From contig NZ_RZNB01000001.1 in assembly GCF_004078635.1 (NCBI RefSeq), forward strand, positions 558,001 through 622,000: DNA of 64,000 bases. Direction: 5' to 3'. Shown here piece by piece: positions 34,671 through 42,318 of this stretch. Each line of letters starts with the position of its first letter. Within the stretch, counting starts at the first letter, position 1. The translations under genes were made by a program, and so were the position numbers. The DNA comes from Labedella phragmitis (lineage in GTDB: Bacteria > Actinomycetota > Actinomycetes > Actinomycetales > Microbacteriaceae). The notes beneath the pieces were generated by a model. It searched no databases, had not been told where the DNA came from, and saw nothing but the letters and a program-made list of their open reading frames with translations.

Positions 34671-35246
34671 ATGACCGACACAGGGGCACTCGTCCGGGCG
34701 GCGAGAAAGAGTCGGCGGCTCACGCAGGTCGAGCTGGCTGAGCGCGTCCGCTCGGATCAAGCGAGCGTTTCGCGTGCCGAGCGAGGACGAGATGCGGAGT
34801 TCGCGACGATTGCTCGATTGCTCGGCGGAGCGGGCCATCGGCTCTACTCGGCTCCGACACGTCGCGACGATGCCGCCGCCGTTGCCGCCGAAATCCGACG
34901 ACGGCTCGCCGGCGGGGACAAGGAGCGCGCACTGCGTGCGCTGATTCAGCTGAATGACGATCTGATTGCGGAACAGGGCCTCGTCCGAGGTGTACTCGGT
35001 CTCGCGGAGCCCGAAACGACAGGCGACCGTGTGTGGGATGCGGCACTCGCGGCGCTCGTGGCGTGGCGCCTCACGGAGGAGGGACTTCCGACGCCCGACT
35101 GGGTCGAAGCTGAATCGCGGCAGCTGCCCGATGCGCGTGTGCTCGACGTCGATCCCGCGGATCCCGTGCCGCCACCGTCCGAGGTGCCGGAACAGTTCCT
35201 GCGCCGCGGGGTACTCGCGTGGCGTCAGACATTCGAGAGCGTCTGA
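34671..35246 (+). CDS. XRE-family helix-turn-helix protein, likely antitoxin partner
   Basis: A 191-residue protein with an N-terminal HTH (ALVRAARKSRRLTQVELAERVRSDQASVSRAERGRDAEFATIARLL) and a helical C-terminal extension without known motifs. GGAGG at 34661-34665 precedes ATG 34671; a TATTAT -10-like element is at 34638. It sits two bases upstream of the nucleotidyltransferase gene, the usual order for an antitoxin/regulator with its toxin. Base composition is visibly lower in G+C than its neighbours, hinting at transfer. Confidence 0.85.
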   Translation: MTDTGALVRAARKSRRLTQVELAERVRSDQASVSRAERGRDAEFATIARLLGGAGHRLYSAPTRRDDAAAVAAEIRRRLAGGDKERALRALIQLNDDLIAEQGLVRGVLGLAEPETTGDRVWDAALAALVAWRLTEEGLPTPDWVEAESRQLPDARVLDVDPADPVPPPSEVPEQFLRRGVLAWRQTFESV

Positions 35247-35247
35247 C

Positions 35248-35829
35248 GTGGCCACGGCGTTGGATCGCGAAGCACTCGTGCGAGGGCTTCGCGAGCTCAT
35301 CCTCGAACTACGCAGTGCGGGTGAGGTGGCGGGAATTCGCATCGTCGGTGGTGCCGCTCTCGCCCTGCGCTACTTCGATCGCGGAACGACGCAGGATCTC
35401 GACTCTCTGCACGTCAATCCGGGATCGGACGAGGCGGTCGCTGCTGCGGCGGCGCGGGTCGCCGCCGGCTTCGGGTGGGACGACAACTGGCTGAACTTCG
35501 CCGTCACTCGGGCCGATGCGCTCCCCACGATGGGACGTCGTGTCGAGTGGGAGACGCTTTACGACCGGGACGGAATCGTCATCGAGGTCGCGTCGAAGGA
35601 GGCGATGCTGGCAATGAAGCTGCGCGCGAACCGCCCAGGGCGCGATACGGGGGACATCCGCCGACTTCTCGCGTTGTGTTCCCTGTCGACCGTCGTAGCG
35701 GTTGGGGAGTTGTACGAAGAGTTCTACCCGGGCGACGTTCTCCCCGATCGGGCGACCACGATCGTCGAGAGCATCCTCGCCGATGGTGAGTTGTTGCTTC
35801 CGCCCGAGTTGCCTGACATCGACATCTGA
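35248..35829 (+). CDS. Nucleotidyltransferase-fold protein, AbiEii/DUF6036-like putative toxin
   Basis: A 193-residue protein with the nucleotidyltransferase signature IRIVGGAALALRYFDRGTTQDLDSLHV: a GG motif followed by T-x-D-L-D metal ligands. The later segment WETLYDRDGIVIEVASKEAMLAMKLRANRPGRDTGDIRRLLAL resembles the AbiEii/DUF6036 region containing K and D-x-x-D. By family knowledge such proteins can transfer nucleotides to RNA or proteins and act as toxins in two-gene modules. GTG 35248 is two bases after the XRE stop. Toxicity is inferred. Confidence 0.83.
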   Translation: MATALDREALVRGLRELILELRSAGEVAGIRIVGGAALALRYFDRGTTQDLDSLHVNPGSDEAVAAAAARVAAGFGWDDNWLNFAVTRADALPTMGRRVEWETLYDRDGIVIEVASKEAMLAMKLRANRPGRDTGDIRRLLALCSLSTVVAVGELYEEFYPGDVLPDRATTIVESILADGELLLPPELPDIDI

Positions 35830-35897
35830 CCCTGGTCGCCTCGACTGGTTCTCGTCAGCGCTCGCTGCGGGGGAGTGTGACGGACTAGCGTGGGCGC

Positions 35898-36299
35898 ATG
35901 GCAGCGCCGCTCGTGTACCTCACGTTCCCCGGGACCGCGCGCGAGGCGCTCGGCTTCTACGCCGACGTATTCGGCGGGCCGCTCACCCTCCACACCTTCG
36001 CGGAGTTCGGACGGGAGGACGGAGACCCCGACGCGATCGCGCACGGCACGCTCGACGGTGTCGTCTCGCTCGGGGGAGCGGACGCGGCGACCGGCGAGGA
36101 TCCCGTCGCGGTGCGCGGCCTCCTGCTCTCGCTCCTCGGAACCGCATCGCCGGGCGTCCTGCACGAATGGTACGAAGCGCTCGCGCTCGGTGGTGACGCG
36201 GTCGACCCGCTGCAGATGCGCCCATGGGGAGCGACCGACGGACAGGTCGTCGACCGCTACGGTCTGCGCTGGCTCATCGGCTACGAACCGGAAGCCTGA
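35898..36299 (+). CDS. VOC-family protein (PhnB/glyoxalase-like)
   Basis: A 133-residue single-domain protein of the vicinal-oxygen-chelate superfamily. PLVYLTFPGTAREALGFYADVFGGPLTLHTFAEFG, HGTLDGVVSLGGAD and VDPLQMRPWGATDGQVVDRYGLRWLIGYE follow the PhnB-like pattern, ending in the usual D-x-x-G-x-x-W strand. Function of this subgroup is unknown. TAGCGT (35886-35891) lies 6 nt before ATG 35898, so a leaderless mRNA is likely. Confidence 0.88.
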   Translation: MAAPLVYLTFPGTAREALGFYADVFGGPLTLHTFAEFGREDGDPDAIAHGTLDGVVSLGGADAATGEDPVAVRGLLLSLLGTASPGVLHEWYEALALGGDAVDPLQMRPWGATDGQVVDRYGLRWLIGYEPEA

Positions 36300-36332
36300 C
36301 GCGCGGACGCCGACTCGGTGGCGGGTCCGGCG

Positions 36333-37472
36333 CTAGCCGACCGCGGTGCCGAACAGGAGTCCCAGCGCGTACGTGACGGCGGCCGCACCGAATCCGATCG
36401 CGAGCTGGCGGAGCGCGCGGGCGAGGGGGGACGCCCCCGAGAGGATGCCGACGGAGGCTCCCGTCAGCAGCAGCGCGACGCCGACGAGCGCGGCGGCGAC
36501 CGCGACCGCCGGGAGCCCGGACATCCCGACGAGGTACGGCAGGACGGGAATGATCGCGCCCGCGGCGAAGAGGAAGAAGCTCGTGATGGCGGCGCTCCAC
36601 GCGGTCCCGATCGACTCATGGGCGTCCGCGAGCTCGGCGTCGTGCCCGATGCTCATCGCCCCTGTGGGCGGGCCGTCGGCGCTGTGGGCGATCCGGTCGA
36701 GGACCTCGCGGGCGTGCTCCGACGCCTCCTCCTCCGTCATGCCGCGCGCCCGATAGACGAGGGCGAGCTCGTTGGCCTCGACATCGAGATGAGGGAGCGC
36801 CGTCCGTGCGTCCGGATCGGGTGTCGACGCCTCGAGCAGCTCGCGCTGCGACCGCACCGACACGTATTCACCTGCGCCCATCGAGAGGGCGCCGGCGAGG
36901 AGCCCGGCGATTCCGGAGGCGAGGACGACCGACGTCCCGACGCCGGTCGCGCTCATCCCGACGACGAGGGCGAGGTTCGAGACGAGGCCGTCGTTCATAC
37001 CGAAGACCGCGGCGCGGAAACTTCCGGAGAGACGCGAGCGCCCCCGCTCGGCGAGGCCGCGGACGACCTCGCCGTGGATGCGCTCGTCCGCAGCCATGGC
37101 GGGCGAAGCGTCCACGTCGTCCTCGTACGGCGATCGCGACTCCGCCCGCTGCATGAGCGCGAGCACGAAGACCGAGCCGTAACGGCGGGCGAAGAAGGTG
37201 AGGACGCGGGTCCGGAGGTCGCTCGGGATCGGGCGCCCGATGCGGGAGCCGAGGAGTTCGATCCAGTGCTGCTGGTGCCGTTCCTCGGCCTCGACGAGTC
37301 CGAGCAGGATCTGCTTCTCCTCGCCGCCGCGGCGCGAGGCGAGATCTCGGTACACGGCGGCCTCGGCGCGCTCGTCGGCGAGGTAGCGGCGCCAACGGCG
37401 GACCTGCGCCTTCGTGGGCGAGACGGCGGCGCCGTTCTCATCGATGCGGGTCGGGGTGGGGTGTTCGGTCAC
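36333..37472 (-). CDS. Ferritin-like/VIT1 fusion iron exporter (MbfA type)
   Basis: A 379-residue fusion. Residues ~25-90 form a ferritin-like (rubrerythrin) four-helix domain with metal-ligand helices RRWRRYLADERAEAAVYRDLASRRG and LVEAEERHQQHWIELLG. Residues ~140-379 form a VIT1/CCC1-type membrane domain with FRAAVFGMNDGLVSNLALVVGMS and LLAGALSMGAGEYVSVRSQRELLE and about five membrane segments. In alpha-proteobacteria such MbfA proteins export iron and protect against peroxide. GTG 37472 has GGAAG upstream on this strand. The katA/fur pair nearby supports an iron-oxidative stress role. Confidence 0.9.
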   Translation of the reverse strand: MTEHPTPTRIDENGAAVSPTKAQVRRWRRYLADERAEAAVYRDLASRRGGEEKQILLGLVEAEERHQQHWIELLGSRIGRPIPSDLRTRVLTFFARRYGSVFVLALMQRAESRSPYEDDVDASPAMAADERIHGEVVRGLAERGRSRLSGSFRAAVFGMNDGLVSNLALVVGMSATGVGTSVVLASGIAGLLAGALSMGAGEYVSVRSQRELLEASTPDPDARTALPHLDVEANELALVYRARGMTEEEASEHAREVLDRIAHSADGPPTGAMSIGHDAELADAHESIGTAWSAAITSFFLFAAGAIIPVLPYLVGMSGLPAVAVAAALVGVALLLTGASVGILSGASPLARALRQLAIGFGAAAVTYALGLLFGTAVG

Positions 37473-37773
37473 GGCGATGCTTCCGCTCGGGCGGCCGGTG
37501 ATCGCGAGGGAGGACCGGCCACGGTGGACGTTGTGGCCGAAGGTCTCGCTCGCCCGTCCCCGGGTGGGCTGCCGGGGGCCGATCGTCGTGAACGGCTCCA
37601 GTATGTCGACAGACCGCTGCGCTTCGTCTCCTGGAACGGTTCGACCGGACCGTGGAGGCGTCGCGCTCGGAGCTACTCCCCTTCGCGTCCCCGAGTATAC
37701 CGGCCCTCCGCAGAGCCGTGAGGTGTCGGCGTTGGTCGCTTCCAGGGCCCCCGAGGCGACCAAAGCTGACACC
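37473..37773. other. Intergenic region between mbfA-type gene and MarR gene
   Basis: These ~300 bases hold no convincing gene; open frames here continue from the neighbouring genes into low-complexity translation. The main feature is the 24-bp inverted repeat at 37716-37779. Promoter elements for the leftward exporter gene must lie here, but I cannot pick one out with confidence. Confidence 0.5.
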
Positions 37774-37779
37774 TCACGG
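37716..37779. repeat. Long inverted repeat at 3' end of MarR-family gene
   Basis: The arms 37716-37739 and 37756-37779 are 24 bp each and reverse-complementary except for about three positions, with a 16-nt loop. The right arm reaches the MarR stop codon (37774-37776). It could terminate MarR transcription before the downstream exporter gene, but the stem is longer than usual and lacks a U-tract. It may instead be a mobile REP-like element. Confidence 0.6.
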
Positions 37780-38265
37780 GGTTGGGGAGGCGGCTGCGGC
37801 GGCGGTGACGGCGTGCAGCGAGGAGCGGAGGGAGGCGAGTTCATCCATCGCCATGCCGAGCTGCGCGACGATCTGCTGGGGGATGGACTCCGCCTGGCGG
37901 CGCAGGTCGCGACCCGATTCGGTGAGGGAGACGACGAGGACGCGTTCGTCGGCCTCGCTCCGTCGACGGCTCACGAGGCCGGCGGTCTCGAGTCGCTTGA
38001 GGAGGGGCGAGAGCGTCGCCGGCTCAAGGGCGAGCGTCGTGGCGAGGTCGCCCGCGGACCGCTCGTCCTGGCTCCAGAGCGCGAGCATCACGAGGTACTG
38101 CGGATGCGTGAGCCCGAGTGGCTCGAGGACCGGGCGATACAGGGACAACACGCTGCGCGACGCGACGACCAGGGCGAAGCAGACCTGATTCTCGAGCGCG
38201 AGGAGATCCGGGGTGACGGTGGAGTCGACGGGTTCTGGATCGAAAGCGGCATCCGATGTGACCAT
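37774..38265 (-). CDS. MarR-family regulator, OhrR-like
   Basis: A 163-residue winged-helix regulator. LENQVCFALVVASRSVLSLYRPVLEPLGLTHPQYLVMLALW closely follows the OhrR N-terminus, including the single redox Cys in the N-Q-x-C-F-A-L motif, which senses organic hydroperoxides. The wing contains LSPLLKRLETAGLVSRRRSEADERVLVVSLT. ATG 38265 has TAGAGT (38273-38278 on this strand) 7 nt upstream, so I prefer it to the in-frame ATG 38298. No ohr peroxidase gene adjoins; the exporter, catalase and divergent Zn-ribbon gene are candidate targets. Confidence 0.87.
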   Translation of the reverse strand: MVTSDAAFDPEPVDSTVTPDLLALENQVCFALVVASRSVLSLYRPVLEPLGLTHPQYLVMLALWSQDERSAGDLATTLALEPATLSPLLKRLETAGLVSRRRSEADERVLVVSLTESGRDLRRQAESIPQQIVAQLGMAMDELASLRSSLHAVTAAAAASPTP

Positions 38266-38306
38266 GATCGTCACTCTACCCGGATTTCCTGAGTACACTA
38301 AAGGTT

Positions 38307-38558
38307 ATGGCACGAAGGAGATCGAGCGACGAGCGGCCGCCCCGTCCGAGCATCCGCGAGGTGGGCTTCACCAACTGGCTGAACGCGATGCTCTTCCCGT
38401 ACATCGGCCCGCCCCCAGTGGGCCCGTACGATGAGGCACCGCTGGCGCCGAGTACGGCGTCGGCCTGTCCTCTCTGCGGCGCCCCGATGTCGCAACACGT
38501 CGTGGACCGTTCCGGACCGCGCACGATGCTCCACTGTCCGCGCCTCGTTACCCCGTAG
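38307..38558 (+). CDS. Small CxxC zinc-ribbon-like protein of unknown function
   Basis: An 83-residue protein. The N-terminal part has a conserved-looking SIREVGFTNWLNAMLFPYIGPPPVGPYDE; the C-terminal part has CPLCGAPMSQHVVDRSGPRTMLHCP, three Cys plus a His that could hold a metal. TACACT (38294-38299) lies 7 nt before ATG 38307, arguing for a real leaderless gene. It is divergent from the OhrR-like gene by 41 bp and could be its target. I do not recognise a named family. Confidence 0.7.
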   Translation: MARRRSSDERPPRPSIREVGFTNWLNAMLFPYIGPPPVGPYDEAPLAPSTASACPLCGAPMSQHVVDRSGPRTMLHCPRLVTP

Positions 38559-38570
38559 GATCGAACGGCC

Positions 38571-38629
38571 GCCGAGGCCGGTGGGGCTGCGAACCTTTCG
38601 GGTAGGCGCCGCGCCCTGCCGGCCTCGGC
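38571..38629. terminator. Imperfect hairpin after the Zn-ribbon gene
   Basis: GCCGAGGCCGG (38571-38581) pairs perfectly with 38619-38629 across a 37-nt loop, and pairing continues partly outward. It starts 12 bases after the small gene's stop, as a terminator would, but the long loop weakens this call. Confidence 0.35.
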
Positions 38630-38691
38630 CGCCCTCCGATCCTGCGGTGTGACGCATCGCCCTCTCTCCCTCCCCATCCCCACCGAAAAAA

Positions 38692-38743
38692 GCTTTCGAG
38701 CGTCGTTGCACCGGTATACCGGTGCAACGACGCTCGAAAGCTG
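38692..38743 (-). terminator. Perfect 52-bp palindrome, terminator of catalase gene
   Basis: The 26-bp arms meet at 38717/38718 with no mismatch and no spacer; ACCGGTATACCGGT is the centre. On the minus strand the hairpin is followed by six T residues (complement of 38686-38691), the arrangement of an intrinsic terminator, and it lies 27 bases past the catalase stop at 38771. The stem is unusually long and perfect. Confidence 0.75.
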
Positions 38744-38770
38744 TATCTCAGGGGAGGGAGGAGGCGCGCG

Positions 38771-40267
38771 TCAGCGGGAGACGGGGGCCGGTTCTCCCAC
38801 GAGGGACGTGCGCGGCTCCGCGATGGGCGGCAGGGCCTCGGCGACACGGCGGCCGAGCACGACGTCGACGTTGCTCCAGTAGAGCAGGACGCGCTCGCGC
38901 AGCTCCGGGATCGTGACCTTCGACACGTGGCCCGCGATGTTCGACACGAGGCGGTCGCGCGCCGCGTCGTCCAGGACCTCGTTGACGAGCGTGCGCGCCT
39001 GCACGAAGTCGTCGTCCTCCGGGTGAAGTGTCGCGGCGGCACGGATGAGCTCACCGTCGTTCTGCCAGCCGCGGTCGTCACCGTGGGCCGCGGGGTCGGC
39101 GTGCGGGCCGCCGAAGGAGTTGGGCGCGTACACCGGCTCCTGCGGGGACCGGTAGCCGTGCCGCATCGCGCCGTCCTTCGAGTAGCTGTTCGTCTCCGTG
39201 TGGGGGCGGTTCACGGGCAGTTCGGCGTGGTTCGTGCCGACCCGGTAGCGGTGAGCGTCGGCGTAGCTGAAGATGCGCGCCTGCAGCATCTTGTCGGGGC
39301 TCGCGGCGATGCCGGGAACGAAGTTCGAGGGTGCGAACGTGGCCTGCTCGATCTCGGCGAAGTAGTTGCCCGGGTTGCGGTCGAGCGTCATGCGGCCGAC
39401 CGGGATGAGCGGGTAGTCGCTCTTCGGCCAGACCTTCGTGAGGTCGAAGGGGTTGAAGCGGTACTCGGCGGCGTCGGCGTAGGGCATGACCTGGACGGAG
39501 AGGTCCCAGCTCGGGAAGTTTCCCGAGTCGATCGCCTCGTGCAGGTCGCGGATGTGGAAGTCGGCGTCCTCGCCCGCGATCTGGTCGGCCTGCGCCTGCG
39601 TGAGGGTGTCGTGTCCCTGCGCCGTGCGGAAGTGGTACTTCACCCAGAACCGCTCGCCCTCGGCGTTGATCCACTGGTAGGTGTGCGAACCGAAGCCGTC
39701 CATGTGGCGCCACGAGGACGGGAGGCCCCGGTCGCCCATGAGCCACGTGACCTGGTGGGCCGACTCGGGCTGCAGGGTCCAGAAGTCCCACTGCATGTTG
39801 TGATCGCGCAGGTGGCTGCCGGGGAGGCGCTTCTGCGAGCGGATGAAGTCGGGGAACTTGATGCCGTCCTTGATGAAGAAGACGGGGGTGTTGTTGCCGA
39901 CGAGGTCGTAGTTGCCCTCGCTCGTGTAGAACTTGATCGCGAAGCCGCGCGGGTCGCGCCACGTGTCCGGGCTGCCGAGTTCGCCGGCGACGGAGGAGAA
40001 GCGCGTGAGCAGTTCGGTCTCGACGCCGGGCTGGAAGAGCGCGGCGCGCGTGTACATGCTCACGTCGTGCGTGGTCGTGAACGTGCCGAACGCTCCACCG
40101 CCCTTCGCGTGGACGACGCGCTCCGGGACCCGCTCGCGGTTGAACTGCGCGAGCTTCTCGACGAGGTAGTGGTCGGTCAGCGCGATGGCGCCGTCCGCTC
40201 CCACGCTCTGCGAGTGCTGGTCGCTACCGACCGGGGCTCCGGAATTGGTGGTGGTGTGGTTCGTCAC
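38771..40267 (-). CDS. katA: Catalase
   Basis: A 498-residue monofunctional heme catalase. Active-site His is in RERVPERVVHAKGGGAFGTF (residues ~55-75), the distal Asn in FYTSEGNYDLVGNNTPVFFIKDGIKFPDFI, and the proximal heme Tyr in RIFSYADAHRYRVG (R-x-F-x-Y-x-D-x-x-R). Length is typical of clade 3 small-subunit catalases. GTG 40267 follows AGGAG with ~7 nt spacing on this strand. It lies 57 bp downstream of the Fur-family gene on the same strand, the classic fur-catalase order, and ends at a strong terminator hairpin. Confidence 0.96.
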   Translation of the reverse strand: MTNHTTTNSGAPVGSDQHSQSVGADGAIALTDHYLVEKLAQFNRERVPERVVHAKGGGAFGTFTTTHDVSMYTRAALFQPGVETELLTRFSSVAGELGSPDTWRDPRGFAIKFYTSEGNYDLVGNNTPVFFIKDGIKFPDFIRSQKRLPGSHLRDHNMQWDFWTLQPESAHQVTWLMGDRGLPSSWRHMDGFGSHTYQWINAEGERFWVKYHFRTAQGHDTLTQAQADQIAGEDADFHIRDLHEAIDSGNFPSWDLSVQVMPYADAAEYRFNPFDLTKVWPKSDYPLIPVGRMTLDRNPGNYFAEIEQATFAPSNFVPGIAASPDKMLQARIFSYADAHRYRVGTNHAELPVNRPHTETNSYSKDGAMRHGYRSPQEPVYAPNSFGGPHADPAAHGDDRGWQNDGELIRAAATLHPEDDDFVQARTLVNEVLDDAARDRLVSNIAGHVSKVTIPELRERVLLYWSNVDVVLGRRVAEALPPIAEPRTSLVGEPAPVSR

Positions 40268-40323
40268 AGATGGACTCCTGGTGTCGGGGATGGTGATGGG
40301 GTCGGAAACGATGAGGGGTCGCA

Positions 40324-40770
40324 TCATGCGACGGGGGAGGCGGCGGGAGTCTCGGCAACCATGGCGCAGTCGGGGCAGACGCCCCAGAAGTTCACCTCGG
40401 CCGTCGCGATCGCGAAGCCGCTCGTCGACGACGGCGTCAGACAGGGGGCGTGACCGACGACGCAATCGACGTCCTCGATCGCTCCGCACTCGGTGCAGAC
40501 GACGTGGTGGTGGTTGTCGCCGAGGCGGCGCTCGTAGCGGGCCGGAGACCTCGCGGGCTCGATCCGGCGCACGAGGCCCGCCGCGGCCAGCGCGGAGAGG
40601 ATGTTGTGCACAGACTGGATCGAGATGTCGGGGTCGACGTCGCGGAGGAGCCCGTGGATGCTCTCGGCGTCGGAGTGAGGAGCGTTCTCGAGCAGCTCGA
40701 GGACCTCGAGACGACCGCGGGTGACCCGCAGGCCGGCGGCCCGGATGTCGTCGGCGAGGTCGGTGGGCAT
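40324..40770 (-). CDS. Fur-family regulator (FurA/PerR-like)
   Basis: A 148-residue metalloregulator. The winged helix is LRVTRGRLEVLELLENAPHSDAESIHGLLRDVDPDISIQSVHNILSALAAAGLV; the metal-binding dimerisation domain has DNHHHVVCTECGAIEDVDC with regulatory His and the structural CxxC, and the second CPDC near the C-terminus completes a Cys4 zinc site. In related actinobacteria FurA represses the adjacent catalase gene until oxidised. TAGCGT lies 6 nt before ATG 40770 on this strand, consistent with a leaderless mRNA, as reported for mycobacterial furA-katG. Confidence 0.93.
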   Translation of the reverse strand: MPTDLADDIRAAGLRVTRGRLEVLELLENAPHSDAESIHGLLRDVDPDISIQSVHNILSALAAAGLVRRIEPARSPARYERRLGDNHHHVVCTECGAIEDVDCVVGHAPCLTPSSTSGFAIATAEVNFWGVCPDCAMVAETPAASPVA

Positions 40771-40875
40771 GTCTCCACGCTAGCGGGTAATCGTGAATGA
40801 CTCAAAACAACGCGCCGGTCGGTGGTCCTCCGCAACCCCTCCGACGGCGCGGCTCGGACGGAGGAGAATCGGCGC

Positions 40876-42312
40876 ATGACCGATCGACAGTCGCCCGCCC
40901 GTCCCTCCGATGAAGACCACTACGACGTCGCCGTCATCGGCGCCGGTCCAGCGGGCACGGCCGCGGCTCTCCGCGCGGCCGAACTCGGCGCATCGGTCGT
41001 CGTCCTGGAGGCCGGGCGGCTGGGCGGGACGTGCGTCAACACCGGGTGCGTGCCCACGCGAGTCCTCGCGAAGACCGCCCGGCTCATGCGCGAGACGCGT
41101 GCGGCCGGCGACTACGGCATCACGGTAGGTGCTCCCTCGATCGATTGGGCGGCCACGGTCGAGCGGGTCGGCGAGCGCGTCGACGCCGTGCGCTCGATCA
41201 AGCGCGAGAGTGAGCGCTTCGCCGAGGCGGGCGTGACGCTGATCCAGGAGGGGCGAGCGCGCTTCGTCGACGACTCGACCCTCGTCCTCGACAGCGGTCG
41301 ACGCGTCTCTGCCGGGTCGATCGTCATCTGCGTGGGCGGCCACTCTCGCCGCTTGCCCGTCCCCGGCGCCGAGCTCGCGACGGTCCCGGAGGACGTGCTC
41401 ACGCTGTCCGAGCTGCCGAAGCGCGTCGCCGTCATCGGCGCGGGCAACACGGGTGCGCAACTCGTGACGGTCTTCAACGCCTTCGGTTCCGAGGTCACGC
41501 TCCTCGACGTCGCCCCGCGCATCCTCATCGCGTCGGACGCCTCGATCTCCGAGGCCGTCTCGGCGGCCTTCATCGAGCAGGGCGTCGACGTCCGGACGGG
41601 GATCTCCACCGTCGAAAGCATCGAACGCGCCGATGACGGGACGCTGACGCTCGCCTGGAAGCAGGGCGAGGAGTCGCTCACGCGCGACGTCGACGCCGTC
41701 ATCATGGCGACGGGGTGGCCGGCCGACGTCGAGGACCTGGGGCTCGAGAACGCGGGCATCGAGGTCGTCCGTTCCGCGGTGCCCGCCGACCGGTACTTCC
41801 GGACGAGCGTCCCGCACGTGTTCTCCGTCGGCGACGCGAACGGCCGTGACATGCTCGTGCAGGCCGCGCAGTTCGAGGGCGAGGCCGCGGCTGAGAACGC
41901 CGTGCTCGAGGCCAACCGGCGGACGCCGCACCACCTCCTGCCCGCCGGCGGGTTCACCGACCCCGACTACGCGGGCGTCGGTCTCACGGAGGAGCAGGCG
42001 CGCGAGCAGGACCCGGCCTGCGTTGTCGCGCGCGTGCCGTTCTCGAACGTCGACCGCGCCGTGATCGACGATCGTGAGAGCGGGTTCCTCCTGCTCATCG
42101 CGGACCGTCGCCGCGAACTCATCCTCGGCGCCCACGCGGTGGGGGAGAACGCGATCGAGGTCGTCCAGTCGGTCACGACGGCGATGGCCGCTGGCGTCGA
42201 CGTGGGGACGCTCGCGAACGTCCGCTTCGCCTACCCCACCTACAGTGCCGTCATCGGCATGGCGGCGCGGGCCCTGCTCGCTGAAGCTGCCGTGGCGATC
42301 GATCGTGACTGA
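40876..42312 (+). CDS. Flavoprotein disulfide oxidoreductase (Lpd/mercuric reductase-like family)
   Basis: A 478-residue pyridine nucleotide-disulfide oxidoreductase. The N-terminal FAD motif is VAVIGAGPAGTAAALRAAELG, with the redox pair in GGTCVNTGCVPTR. The NAD(P) domain has VAVIGAGNTGAQLVTVF. The C-terminal dimerisation domain has AHAVGENAIEVVQ, where the His-Glu pair of lipoamide dehydrogenase is only partly kept. There is no metal-binding N-terminal HMA domain, so mercuric reductase is unlikely. The substrate is unknown; context (catalase, Fur, copZ-like gene) suggests redox or metal stress. ATG 40876 has GAGAAT 6 nt upstream. Confidence 0.88.
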   Translation: MTDRQSPARPSDEDHYDVAVIGAGPAGTAAALRAAELGASVVVLEAGRLGGTCVNTGCVPTRVLAKTARLMRETRAAGDYGITVGAPSIDWAATVERVGERVDAVRSIKRESERFAEAGVTLIQEGRARFVDDSTLVLDSGRRVSAGSIVICVGGHSRRLPVPGAELATVPEDVLTLSELPKRVAVIGAGNTGAQLVTVFNAFGSEVTLLDVAPRILIASDASISEAVSAAFIEQGVDVRTGISTVESIERADDGTLTLAWKQGEESLTRDVDAVIMATGWPADVEDLGLENAGIEVVRSAVPADRYFRTSVPHVFSVGDANGRDMLVQAAQFEGEAAAENAVLEANRRTPHHLLPAGGFTDPDYAGVGLTEEQAREQDPACVVARVPFSNVDRAVIDDRESGFLLLIADRRRELILGAHAVGENAIEVVQSVTTAMAAGVDVGTLANVRFAYPTYSAVIGMAARALLAEAAVAIDRD

Positions 42313-42318
42313 GGAGCA

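Noticed and set aside
40876-42312. Mercuric reductase
   Set aside because: No N-terminal metal-binding domain and no C-terminal vicinal Cys pair; classed only as a disulfide-oxidoreductase family flavoprotein.
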